Assembly: GCA_016714935.1 (NCBI GenBank)
Contig: JADKBU010000009.1
Span: 62,001 to 126,000, forward strand
Origin: Candidatus Accumulibacter propinquus
Lineage (GTDB): Bacteria > Pseudomonadota > Gammaproteobacteria > Burkholderiales > Rhodocyclaceae
Direction of reading: 5' to 3'
DNA length: 64,000 nt
The notes under the pieces were generated by a model, which was given only the letters and a program-made list of their open reading frames with translations, made no database searches and had not been told where the DNA came from. Every line of letters begins with the position of its first letter. The first letter of the stretch is position 1. This document shows positions 18,217 to 27,900 of this stretch, piece by piece. Position numbers and translations under genes: made by a program.

Positions 18217-18378
18217 TCAGGGCCTGTAATACAAGAATCCGGCCAGGTAGATGCCCAGCGCCGTGAGGCCGAGCACCCACGCCAATCGCCGGCTGGTCGC
18301 GCGACGCCGCTCAATCTCTGCCGGAGAATAATCCGGTGAATCGACTTTTTCCGGGGATTTCTGCTCGGCCGCTATCAT
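18217..18378 (-). CDS. Cytochrome oxidase small assembly protein
   Basis: A 53-aa protein with a charged N-terminus (SPEKVDSPDYSPAEIERRRA) and one C-terminal helix (LAWVLGLTALGIYLAGFLYY). Its size, topology and position between coxA and ctaG match the small assembly protein of betaproteobacterial aa3 oxidases. The start overlaps the coxA stop by 4 bases, so it is translationally coupled. Confidence 0.82.
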   Translation of the reverse strand: MIAAEQKSPEKVDSPDYSPAEIERRRATSRRLAWVLGLTALGIYLAGFLYYRP

Positions 18379-19982
18379 TTGATTACCGGCTGCACTTCCC
18401 AGGAATGGTGCGGCGGGGGCGAGGAAAGATTCCACTCGAGACCCTCGGTCCCTTCCCACACCTTGTCGGTCGCCTTGGTGCCGCCCTTGACGCACTTCCA
18501 TACGTTGTAGGCGAAGATTAGTTGCGAGAAACCCAGAATGAAGGCGCCCACCGTCGAGATGGCATTGAATTCGACAAACTGCAGGGCATAGTCTGGAATC
18601 CGGCGCGGCATGCCGGCCAGACCAAGGAAGAACTGCGGCATGAAGGTCAGATTGAACGAAACCACGGTCAACCAGAAATGCCATTTGCCCAGCGTTTCAC
18701 TGAACATGTGACCGGTCCACTTCGGCAGCCAGTAATAGACGCCTGTCATGACACCCATGATGCCACCGGCGAACAATGCATAGTGGAAATGCGCGACCAC
18801 GAAGTAGCTGTGGTGGTACTGAGCGTCGGCTGCAACATCCGCAAGCACCAGGCCGGTCAGGCCCGCCATCCCGAAGAGGACGATGAAGCCCTGGGCAAAG
18901 AGCATCGGTGTCTCGAAGCTCATCGCGCCGCGCCACATGGTGGCCACCCAGCAAAAGAAGAGCACGGCCAGCGGCAGTGAAATGAACATGGTGCTGTACA
19001 TGAAATAGAGCAAGGCCGGCACCGGCAGGCCAGCGGTGAAGAAGTGATGCGCCCAGACGATGACCGAGAGTACGCCAATGGCGATGAAGGAGTACACCTG
19101 CGCCTTGTAGCCATAAATCGGCTTCCGCGAGAAGGTCGAAACAACGTGCGGAATAAGGCCCCAGATTGGCAGCAGCAGGATGTACACCTCGGGATGCCCG
19201 AAAAACCAGAACAGATGCTGAAAGAGGATCGGATCACCACCACCGGCAGCATTGAAGAACTGGGTCCCGAAGTGGCGGTCAGTGAGCAGCATCGTTACTG
19301 CGCCGGCCAGCACCGGAATGGTGGCAATCAACAGAAAGGCAGTAATCAACCAACCCCAGGCAAAAAGCGGCAGCTTCATCATCGTCATGCCGGGAGCGCG
19401 CAGGTTGAAGATGGTGACAATGATGTTGATCGAGCCCAGGATAGAAGAGACGCCAAGGATGTGAATCGAGAAAATGGCGAAGTCCACCCCCATTCCGCCC
19501 TGCACCGAAAGTGGGGCGTAAAGAGTCCAGCCGGTGTTTACGGCACCATCGCCAATCCCGAAAATAGCCAGGATGAAGGGCAGGGTCAACAACAGCGCCG
19601 CTGGCGGCAACAGCCAGAAGCCCCAGTTGTTGATACGCGGTAGTGCCATGTCCGGCGCTCCGATCATCAGGGGAATCTGCCAGTTCGCAAACCCGGTCGC
19701 AGCCGGCATCAGTGCAGCAAAAATCATGATCAGCGCGTGCACACCGATCAACTGGTTGAAGAACTCCGGTTGCATCAACTGCAAACCCGGCTGAAACAGT
19801 TCAGCCCGCACGGCGAGAATCATCGCGCCACCGACGAAGAACATGATCAGCGCGAATGTCATGTACATCGTACCGATGTCCTTGTGATTGGTCGTCGTCA
19901 GCCAGCGCATGACGCTGCCTTGGTAGGGTTCTGCATGGTGACCATGGCTGGTACCGTGGTCTATAGAGGGTGCTGTGCTCAT
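18375..19982 (-). CDS. coxA: Cytochrome c oxidase subunit I
   Basis: A 535-aa heme-copper oxidase subunit I (ctaD) with twelve helices. Ligand motifs are visible: the CuB His and cross-linked Tyr in FFGHPEVYILLLP, the His pair in VWAHHFFTAG, and the heme a/a3 axial His pair in VAHFHYALFAGG; the first heme a His is in NQLIGVHALIMIF. It reduces oxygen to water and pumps protons. The ATG at 19982 has AGGAG upstream. Because coxB is shifted, this frame remains open through coxB and looks like one 936-aa protein, but two genes are present. Confidence 0.97.
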   Translation of the reverse strand: MSTAPSIDHGTSHGHHAEPYQGSVMRWLTTTNHKDIGTMYMTFALIMFFVGGAMILAVRAELFQPGLQLMQPEFFNQLIGVHALIMIFAALMPAATGFANWQIPLMIGAPDMALPRINNWGFWLLPPAALLLTLPFILAIFGIGDGAVNTGWTLYAPLSVQGGMGVDFAIFSIHILGVSSILGSINIIVTIFNLRAPGMTMMKLPLFAWGWLITAFLLIATIPVLAGAVTMLLTDRHFGTQFFNAAGGGDPILFQHLFWFFGHPEVYILLLPIWGLIPHVVSTFSRKPIYGYKAQVYSFIAIGVLSVIVWAHHFFTAGLPVPALLYFMYSTMFISLPLAVLFFCWVATMWRGAMSFETPMLFAQGFIVLFGMAGLTGLVLADVAADAQYHHSYFVVAHFHYALFAGGIMGVMTGVYYWLPKWTGHMFSETLGKWHFWLTVVSFNLTFMPQFFLGLAGMPRRIPDYALQFVEFNAISTVGAFILGFSQLIFAYNVWKCVKGGTKATDKVWEGTEGLEWNLSSPPPHHSWEVQPVIK

Positions 19983-20005
19983 GGTAATCTCCTGATTCCT
20001 GGGCG

Positions 20006-21185
20006 TTAACGTAGGGACTTGATCTGCGCCGGCTGGATCAGATCGCCCTTCTTGTTGCCAAAGCTGTTGCGCTCGAAGGTAATGACGGCTGCGATTTCGG
20101 CGTCGGAGAGGGTGTTCTTGAATGCCTGCATGGCAGTGCCCTCCTTGCCATTCAGCACGCGATCCATGACTGTCCTTGAGAAGTTTACCCTCTGCCGAAA
20201 GCAGTGGACCGGTGACGATCTTGCTACCCGCAAGTGCCGGGAACACCGGCGCCAAACCTTGCCCTTCGGGTTGGTGACACGCTGCACATTGCTTCTCATA
20301 GATGTCCTTGCCGGCGGCCAGCAGTTCATCCTTGCTCCAGGTCTTGTCCGAACCGGCCGCGGCGGCAGCGATCTGCGTCTTCTTCTGATCGACCCAGGCG
20401 AGATACTCATTCTCCGGAACAGCGTGCACGACGACCGGCATGAAACCGTGATCCTTACCACACAATTCCGCACACTGCCCGCGGTAGATCCCGGGCTCCT
20501 CAATCTTCAGCCAGGTTTCACGAAGAAAACCTGGAATCGCATCACGCTTGACACCGAACTGGGGCACCCACCAAGTATGGATCACGTCGGTTGATGTCAG
20601 CAGCACGCGCACTTTCTTGCCAACCGGCAGGACTACCGGGTTGTCCACCTCCAGCAGGTAGTGCTCTCCCTTGGCTTCCTTGTTGGTAATCTGATCGCGC
20701 GGTGTACTCGTGGTACTCAGGTACTTGATTCCACTTTCCGGATATTCGTACTGCCATTTCCACTGCATGCCGGTAACCTTGAGGACCATGTCCGCCTTGG
20801 TCCGGGTATCCTCCATGTCGAGCACCGCGTGGTAGGCAGGGATACCCATCAGGACGTAGTCGATAAACAGCAGAATCGCAAACGGCACCAGCGCCCACAG
20901 CCACTGGACGGTGCCGGTGGGTCCGGTAAACCTGGCCGGCTGATGGCCGACACTCTTTCGATGTTTGAGCATCGAATAGACCATGATGCCAAACACAACC
21001 AGGAACAGCACGGTGATCACGATCATGAAATGATTGTGAATCTCGAGTGTATCGCGGGCGATCGGGGTGACAGGCCGGGGGAAATTCCAGCTGTAATCGG
21101 CCCTCGCCAGCGAGGGAACCACCGCCAGGAGCAGACCCAGGAACGAAATACCCGCCCGCAGACAGAAACGACGAAGGATCTTCAA
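20006..21185 (-). pseudogene. coxB: Cytochrome c oxidase subunit II with fused cytochrome c domain, frameshifted
   Basis: Subunit II (ctaC) accepts electrons from cytochrome c at CuA. A signal peptide, two helices (FMIVITVLFLVVFGIMVYSM and QWLWALVPFAILLFIDYVLM), the CuA motif CAELCGKDHGFM with the upstream His (VIHTWWVP), and a C-terminal cytochrome c domain (CAACHQPEG) are intact. After GKLLKDSH the frame is lost near 20165; the matching end (MDRVLNGKEGTAMQAF to QIKSLR, stop at 20006) lies in another frame. The span is 1180 bases, not divisible by 3. Restoring two bases at that point, for example AT, joins the parts as DSHMDRVL. Since the gene is central and otherwise perfect, a consensus error is likelier than true loss. 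Confidence 0.9.
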
Positions 21186-21213
21186 TTTGTCTCCTTAAAG
21201 TACTTGGTCGGGG

Positions 21214-21687
21214 CTAAACTGCACCCAGGTTTTGTTTCAGTTCTTTGGCAAGCGCCATTTTCTGCTCTTCCGTCAACAGACTGCCCACCTCGACTTGCTT
21301 GCCATGCGAACTGATCAGCAAGCGATGGCCGTTCTGGCCCGGAGGCTTGACGTACTGCAACCGCGCCCAGTATGGCTGGAACTCGTGGCGCTCCACCCGC
21401 GCACCATGGCGCTTTTCTATCGTCAGGTGCCCCGATTCCAACGTGATCGTCTCAAAGTCGTCAGCGGCCGATTCGGTGCGCAGCAAAGCCCACCACAACA
21501 GAGCGAGTTCAAGGCCAGCAAAGGGAATCACCGGCCAAGCACCAAAACACGAAAAAGCGAACGCGATCAGCCCGGAAGCAGTAGCGGTGGCAACAAACAG
21601 GCGCCTGCGTCCGGCCACCGACAGCGAGTGGTTCGGGCGGACCACCCAAATGCGGCCCGAAAGCGTCCGTGCGGCAACCAGGCTCAT
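21214..21687 (-). CDS. DUF2244 membrane protein
   Basis: A 157-aa DUF2244 protein with two central helices (LFVATATASGLIAFAFSCFG and VIPFAGLELALLWWALL) followed by a PH-like beta domain (ITLESGHLTIEKRHGARVERHEF). The family is of unknown role and often precedes coxB, as it does here by 28 bases. The start at 21687 has GGGAGGGG upstream. It is the first gene of the oxidase transcription unit, so the regulatory region is the 359 bases before it. Confidence 0.85.
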   Translation of the reverse strand: MSLVAARTLSGRIWVVRPNHSLSVAGRRRLFVATATASGLIAFAFSCFGAWPVIPFAGLELALLWWALLRTESAADDFETITLESGHLTIEKRHGARVERHEFQPYWARLQYVKPPGQNGHRLLISSHGKQVEVGSLLTEEQKMALAKELKQNLGAV

Positions 21688-22046
21688 CAATCCCCTCCCA
21701 AAAGACCACCCTCCCTGAGCGGTCTCGCTCGACTTGACACAAATCAAGGCATTGATCTGTGAATTTTAGCATGAAATCGGTTTTTCATCGCAACGGATGC
21801 TTGCAAGATCATGATTGTGCTCGTGTTCCGGAGCATCACTTTACGCAACGCAACAGGCCACGGGTGCGGCTATTTGACGCAGCAGGCCATGTAGTCACCC
21901 TTCTCCATGGTAGGCGTATTGCTGCGCCGGGAATAATGGCGTAAGCAGAACACCTGACAGTACGCTGACTTGATCAGAGATAGTCCGATGAATACAGACT
22001 GAACACGGCATAATTCGTGGCAAACGCGTTGCCATTGGGAGTTCGT
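21688..22046. other. Divergent intergenic region between the oxidase and cus operons
   Basis: No convincing gene lies here. It must hold promoters for the minus-strand oxidase genes and the plus-strand cus genes. An FNR-like half-palindrome lies at 21734-21747. Near the cus side two copies of CTGAC sit 11 bases apart (21954-21958 and 21965-21969), a spacing seen for OmpR-type response regulators; this is only a weak candidate for a CusR-like site. Confidence 0.5.
21734..21747. promoter_or_regulatory. FNR/ANR-like box upstream of the oxidase operon
   Basis: The sequence TTGACACAAATCAA matches the FNR/ANR consensus TTGATNNNNATCAA at nine of ten defined positions. It is 47 bases upstream of the DUF2244 start codon, a plausible place for oxygen control of the aa3 oxidase genes. 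Assignment is by pattern only. Confidence 0.4.
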
Positions 22047-23318
22047 ATGCGAGAATTCGAGGCCACAAGGGTTTTCGTCTTCGGGTTGATGCTGGGTATG
22101 GCCACTCCCGCCGTGTCGCAGGAGATGACCATCGGCCACAGCATCGAAAGCCTGCTCGAATTCGCCAAGAGCCGAAATCCCGAGTACGCCGCCATGCTGG
22201 CCGAAGTTGATGCGGCGGTGGAGCGGGTCACCCCGGCAGGCGCCCTGCCCGACCCGAGGTTCCGGATGGAACTTCGAGACATCACCCGATACGGAGATCA
22301 GAACCCGACACTCTCGCCGAGTCGCGTCGGCAGCACGCGTTACCTGCTGTCTCAGGACATTCCGTGGTTCGGCAAGCGTGATCTGAAACGCGAGATGGCC
22401 GAACTCGAAGTTGACAGTGCCAGAGGGCGTGCCTGGGGAACGTGGTCGGAAATTGCCGCCAGAATCAAGACCAGCTATGCGCAATGGTATTACGTCCGCA
22501 GCAACGAGCGCCTGACGCGGGAAATACTTCAACTGATGCAGCGCCTTGAAAGAATCGCCCAGGTGCGCTATAGCAGCGGTCTGGCAGCATTGCAGGATGT
22601 CATTCGTGCGCAGGTTGAACAGACGAAGCTCCGTAGCGAACTGGTGGCGCTGCAAACCGAGCAGCATCACCTGCACACCCGCCTGAATGCCTTGCTGGGA
22701 CGGCCTGCCGAAGCAGCACTGGCAGCGCCGGAAAAACTTCGCCCGCTGCCGGCGCCGGCCAGGCTCGAATTTACTGTACTCGCGGAGCGCGTACGCGCCC
22801 GTAACCCGTTGCTGGCATCCGAACTCAGCAAGCTCAAGGCAGCCGAAAAGGGCCGGGAACTCGCGTACAAGAACCGTTACCCGGATTTCACGATAGGCGC
22901 CGGTCCAATCCAGTATCAGAGTGCGATCAAGGAATGGGAACTGATGGTCGAAATGAACATACCGTTCCAGCAATCCTCGCGCCGTGCGCTGGAACGAGAA
23001 TCAGAAGCCCTGCTCTCAGCTGCCCGGGCACGCCGGGAGGCAAGTACCAACCAACTGATCGCCGATCTGGCGGAGAACCTTGCCGGCATCGACGGAGCGC
23101 GCCGGACCGAGGCCCTGGCCAGCGGTGATCTGCTGCCCGAGGCCGAGTTGACTTACAAGGCTGCACTCGCCGGCTATGAAAACGGGAAACTGGATTTCGC
23201 CACGCTGCTCGACGCGCAACGACAGATTCGTCAGGCCAGACAGGAGCAAATCCGGGCGCAGTCCGAGGGACAGGCACGACTTGCAGAAGTGGAACGGATC
23301 CTCGGGGAAGATCTATGA
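22047..23318 (+). CDS. cusC: TolC-family outer membrane factor of copper/silver efflux
   Basis: A 423-aa outer-membrane efflux protein. A signal peptide (VFVFGLMLGMATPAVSQ) is followed by two copies of the OEP helix-strand-helix repeat, with long alpha-helical segments such as RIKTSYAQWYYVRSNERLTR and the tail motif YENGKLDFATLLDAQRQIRQ. It forms the trimeric exit duct of the RND pump. The ATG at 22047 has GGGAG upstream; the upstream in-frame codon at 22017 would spoil the signal peptide. It overlaps cusB by 4 bases. Confidence 0.92.
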   Translation: MREFEATRVFVFGLMLGMATPAVSQEMTIGHSIESLLEFAKSRNPEYAAMLAEVDAAVERVTPAGALPDPRFRMELRDITRYGDQNPTLSPSRVGSTRYLLSQDIPWFGKRDLKREMAELEVDSARGRAWGTWSEIAARIKTSYAQWYYVRSNERLTREILQLMQRLERIAQVRYSSGLAALQDVIRAQVEQTKLRSELVALQTEQHHLHTRLNALLGRPAEAALAAPEKLRPLPAPARLEFTVLAERVRARNPLLASELSKLKAAEKGRELAYKNRYPDFTIGAGPIQYQSAIKEWELMVEMNIPFQQSSRRALERESEALLSAARARREASTNQLIADLAENLAGIDGARRTEALASGDLLPEAELTYKAALAGYENGKLDFATLLDAQRQIRQARQEQIRAQSEGQARLAEVERILGEDL

Positions 23319-24619
23319 AGCAGAGCACGCGCGTTGCGGTCGGCACCCTGGCTATCGCTGCCCTGGCCGCCGGGGGTGGTTACTGGTCCGGTCAGCGTCA
23401 GGTCCCGGGAGATCATGACGAAGCGAAGCCGCATGCTGCCGTCGCCGCCGGCGAGCCCGCAAGAGGAACGCGCAAGATCCTCTACTACCGGAATCCCATG
23501 GGTTTGCCCGACAACTCGCCGACGCCGAAGAAGGACCCCATGGGCATGGACTATATCCCGGTCTATGAGGGCGAAGCGGGCGAAGCCGGCAGCAAGCAGA
23601 TCAGCATCAGCACCGATAAAATTCAGAAGCTCGGAGTCAAAACCGAGGCAGCCAGCCTGCGCTCGCTCGACAGGATCGTACGTGCCGTCGGGCGCATCGA
23701 GCCGGACGAACGCCGCCAATATGCCATCGCCCCCAAGTTCGAAGGCTATGTGGAGCGACTGCAGGTGAATATGACCGGCCAGATGGTCGCCAAGGGTCAG
23801 CCGCTGTTCGAAGTGTACAGCCCGGAGCTGATCTCTGCCCAGCACGAATACGCACTTGCAAAACAGGGCGTGCAGTCGCTGACCAACGCCAGCGGCGAAG
23901 CCCGCAACGGCATGCAGCAACTGGCTGATGCGAGCCTGATGCGCCTCAGGAACTGGGACATCTCGGAAGAGCAGCTCAGGGCCCTGGCCGGTGCCGCCGA
24001 CACCAGGCGCACGCTGACCTTCCGTTCGCCTGTTGCCGGCGTCGTGACCGAGAAGAAAGCCGTGCAGGGCATGCGCTTCATGCCCGGTGAGGTGCTCTAC
24101 CAGGTGGCCGACTTGTCGACTGTCTGGGTGATCGCCGACATTTTCGAGCAGGACATCGGTGTGGTGAAGGCCGGCGCCCACGCCAGAATCAAGATCAATG
24201 CCTATCCGGACAAGGCTTTCGAGGGGAAAGTCACCTACGTCTATCCGACGCTCAAGGCGGAAACCCGCAGTGTGCCGGTCCGGATCGAGCTGGCCAACCC
24301 AGCAATGCAGCTCAAGCCCGGCATGTTTGCGCAGGTCGAACTGGCGGTGGCGGCCCAGGGTCAGGTGGTCACCGCGCCATCCTCGGCAGTCATCGACAGC
24401 GGCACCCGCCAGATGGTTCTGGTGCAGGTCGGGGAGGGTCGCTTCGAGCCACGGGCAGTAAAGCTGGGGGCTCGCAGCGACGACCGTGTCGAGTTGCGCG
24501 AGGGCGTCCGGGAAGGCGAGCAACTGGTGGTCACCGCCAATTTCCTGATCGACGCCGAAAGCAACCTCAAAGCTGCCGTCGACGGATTTGCCCACCCAGC
24601 GCCCACGGATGGCCGCTAA
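23315..24619 (+). CDS. cusB: RND efflux periplasmic adaptor, copper/silver type
   Basis: A 434-aa membrane-fusion protein joining the RND pump to the outer-membrane duct. After an N-terminal anchor (VGTLAIAALAAGGGYWSG) comes a heavy-metal-binding segment (YYRNPMGLPDNSPTPKKDPM then GMDYIPVY), whose Met residues bind Cu(I)/Ag(I), then the barrel-sandwich and beta-barrel domains. It stops at HPAPTDGR, directly before a detached CusF domain in another frame. Related adaptors often carry CusF at their C-terminus, so the true product here may be about 542 aa. Confidence 0.92.
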   Translation: MKQSTRVAVGTLAIAALAAGGGYWSGQRQVPGDHDEAKPHAAVAAGEPARGTRKILYYRNPMGLPDNSPTPKKDPMGMDYIPVYEGEAGEAGSKQISISTDKIQKLGVKTEAASLRSLDRIVRAVGRIEPDERRQYAIAPKFEGYVERLQVNMTGQMVAKGQPLFEVYSPELISAQHEYALAKQGVQSLTNASGEARNGMQQLADASLMRLRNWDISEEQLRALAGAADTRRTLTFRSPVAGVVTEKKAVQGMRFMPGEVLYQVADLSTVWVIADIFEQDIGVVKAGAHARIKINAYPDKAFEGKVTYVYPTLKAETRSVPVRIELANPAMQLKPGMFAQVELAVAAQGQVVTAPSSAVIDSGTRQMVLVQVGEGRFEPRAVKLGARSDDRVELREGVREGEQLVVTANFLIDAESNLKAAVDGFAHPAPTDGR

Positions 24620-24942
24620 AGCTCCCTGCGCGTGACGCCAGCCCCCGCGCCAGGCCAGCGAGCGCGGGCCATCAGGCGGAGGGCAGGATCGAGGCGATCA
24701 ATGCCGCCAGCGCTACGGTGAACATCAGTCATGGCCCGGTCGAAAGCCTCAACTGGCCACCGATGAGCATGGCGTTCAAGGTCGCTAACCCCTCACTGTT
24801 GAAGGATCTCAAGCCCGGCGCAGCGATTGCCTTCGAGTTCGTCGAGCGCGGTGCGGGGGAATGGGTGATCACTTCGGTCAAGCCGGCTCTCAGGCCGGCG
24901 GACACCGGGGCGACTCCTGCCCATCCGCACGCCGGGCACTGA
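24620..24942 (+). pseudogene. cusF: CusF-like copper-binding domain, detached from cusB
   Basis: The frame reads AGHQAEGRIEAINAASAT, then VNISHGPVESLNWPPMSM, ending in HAGH. This is the CusF beta-barrel with the Cu(I) ligands His, Trp and two Met (SHGP, LNWPPMSM), a periplasmic copper carrier. Yet no ATG, signal peptide or Shine-Dalgarno sequence precedes it: the first usable codon is a GTG at 24718, inside the fold. Upstream codons stay open without stop into the cusB end. A single-base change at the cusB stop (24617) would fuse both parts through an Ala/Pro/Arg linker, as in known CusB-CusF fusions. Confidence 0.7.
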
Positions 24943-24966
24943 CGACACTCCGGAGAGAGCTTAGCC

Positions 24967-27900
24967 ATGTTGACCAAGATCATCGACTGGTCAAGCAGGA
25001 ACCGCTTCCTGGTCCTGCTGGCCACCCTGTTCGTCATCGTCGGGGGCGTCGTCGCGGTCCTCAGGACGCCTCTCGACGCCCTGCCCGATCTCTCGGACGT
25101 ACAGGTCATCGTCTACACCGAATACCCTGGTCAGGCGCCGCAGGTCGTCGAAGACCAGGTGACCTATCCCCTCACCACGGCCATGTTGTCGGTGCCGAAG
25201 TCGAAAGTGGTACGCGGATTCTCGTTTTTCGGCGCGTCCTTCGTCTATGTCATCTTCGAGGACGGTACCGACATCTACTGGGCTCGTTCGCGGGTACTCG
25301 AATATCTCAATTTTGCTTCCGGACGCATGCCGCGGGGGGTGACGCCGCAGATCGGCCCGGACGCCACCGGCGTCGGCTGGGTCTATCAATACGCGCTCCT
25401 GGCCAAGAACAAAAGCCTGGCCGAGCTGCGCACCATCCAGGACTGGTATCTGCGCTACCAACTGACCAAGGCACATGGCGTCGCCGAAGTCGCCTCGATC
25501 GGTGGATTCGTCCAGACCTACCAGGTCACGGTCGATCCGGGCAGGTTGCGCGCTTACGGCATCCCTCTGATGACGGTCGTCCAGGTCATCCGCGACTCCA
25601 ACCGGGACGTCGGCGGCCGCATCGTCGAAATGGCCGAAACCGAGTACATGGTGCGCGGCAAGGGTTACCTGCGGGGACTGAGCGACATCGAGTCGCTGGT
25701 AGTGAAGAGCGACAAGGGCACGCCGGTGTTGATTCGTGACATCGCTCGCGTCGAGTTGGCTCCCGATGAACGCCGTGGCCTGACCGAATTGAATGGCGAG
25801 GGCGAGGTGGTTTCCGGCATCGCCATGGCCCGCTACGGCCAGAATGCCCTCGAGGTGATCCACAACCTGAAGAACAAGATAGCGGAACTCGGCCCGGGCC
25901 TGCCGGAAGGTGTAACGGTACAGACCGTCTATGACCGCTCCGACCTCATTCACCGGGCCATCGAAACGCTGACCAGAACCCTGATTGAGGAATCGGTCAT
26001 CGTCGCGCTGGTTTGCGTCGTGTTCCTGCTGCACGTGCGCAGTGCTCTGGTGGCAATCCTGATGCTACCCATCGGCGTGCTGCTTGCCTTCATCGCCATG
26101 CGTCTGCTGGGCATGAATTCCAATCTGATGAGCCTGGGCGGCATCGCCATCGCCATCGGCGCGATGATCGATGCCGCCATCGTCATGATCGAGAATGCCC
26201 ACAAGCACCTTGAGCGCCTGCCAGCAGGACATTCGGATCAGGATCGCGCCGCCAGCATGCTTCTGGCGTGCAAGGAGGTAGGGCCGGCCTTGTTCTTCTC
26301 GCTGCTTATCATCACCGTCTCTTTTCTGCCCGTTTTCAGCCTGGAGGGTCAGGAAGGGCGACTGTTCTCGCCGCTGGCCTTCACCAAGACTTTCTCGATG
26401 GCCGGTGCGGCGGTCCTTTCCGTGACTCTGGTACCAGTACTGATGATGCTGTTCATCCGTGGCAGGATCATGCCGGAGGCCAGGAATCCGGTTAACCGGG
26501 TGCTGATCTGGCTTTACCGGCCGATCATCGCCGGCGTGCTGCGCTGGAAGAAGCTGACCATCCTGGCCGCCCTGGCAGTTCTCGGGATCTCGATCTACCC
26601 GGCGTCCCGGATCGGTTCCGAGTTCATGCCGATACTCAACGAAGGTACGCTGCTCTACATGCCGGCATCGCTGCCTGGAATGTCGATCACCAAAGCGGCG
26701 GAACTGCTGCAAACCCAGGACAAGATCATCAAAAGCTTCCCCGAGGTCGAGTCGGTCTATGGCAAGGCGGGACGGGCCAACACGGCAACCGACCCGGCAC
26801 CGACCGAGATGTTCGAGACGGTGATCAATCTCAAGCCGGAGTCCGAATGGCGTGCCGGCATGAACACCGACAAACTGATCGCCGAACTCGACCAGGCGCT
26901 GCAGTTCCCCGGTATCGCCAACGCGTGGACCATGCCGATCAAGGCACGCATCGACATGCTCTCCACCGGCATCCGCACGCCGATCGGCATCAAGGTCTTC
27001 GGCAAGGATCTCGACGAGATGGAAAAGCTCGCCAAGATCATCGAGGCCGTCGTGAAGACCGTACCCGGTACCACCAGCGCCTTTGCCGAGCGCATTACCG
27101 GCGGCTTCTACATCAACATCGAACCGGACCGCGAGCAACTGGCGCGCTACGGACTGGCGGTCGGTGACCTGCAGAATGTCATCGGCGCAGCCCTCGGCGG
27201 CGAAATGGTGACGACCACGGTCGAGGGCCGCGAACGCTTCGGGGTGAGCGTCCGCTACCCGCGAGAACTACGTGCCAATCCGCAGCAGATCGGCCGGGAA
27301 GTGCTGGTACCAACCATGGACGGCACCATGGTCCCCCTCGGCCAGATGGCTCGCGTCGAAATCACGAAAGGCGCACCCGGCATCCGCACCGAAAACGCCC
27401 TCCTCTCGGCCTACATTTTCATCGATATCCGCGACCGTGACATCGGCGGCTATGTCGCCGACGCCAAGAAGGCGGTGGCCGAACAGGTCAGCTTCCCGCC
27501 CGGCTACTACGTCACCTGGAGCGGCCAGTTCGAATACATGGAACGTGCCATCGCGAAGATGAAGATCGTCATTCCCGTTACGCTGCTCCTGATCTTCCTG
27601 CTGCTCTATCTCAACTTCAAGCGTTTGACGGAAACCATGATCGTCATGCTTTCGGTTCCTTTCGCACTGGTCGGCGGGATCTGGCTGATGTGGCTGCTCG
27701 ACTACAACCTCTCGGTAGCTGTGGCCATCGGCTTCATCGCCTTGGCCGGCGTGGCGGCGGAAACCGGTGTGGTGATGCTGATCTACCTCGACCATTCCTG
27801 GGAAGCGGCCAAGGCCAAGTCTCGAGCCGCCGAGCGGGAACCCGAGGTGAGCGATCTTTACGACGCCGTTATGGAAGGTGCCGTCGAGCGCGTGCGGCCG

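Noticed and set aside
18375..21185. A single 936-residue CoxB-CoxA fusion protein
   Set aside because: The joining residues are out-of-frame translation of the CoxB cytochrome c domain. A ribosome site and the normal coxA start lie at 19982, and the true CoxB end is in the next frame.
21870..21908. 12-codon minus-strand peptide MEKGDYMACCVK before the oxidase genes
   Set aside because: Cys-rich and eye-catching, but no ribosome site is seen and nothing supports translation.
24718..24942. CusF as a complete 74-aa gene starting at GTG 24718
   Set aside because: The start would fall inside the fold, with no ribosome site and no signal peptide. Conserved residues continue upstream in the same frame.
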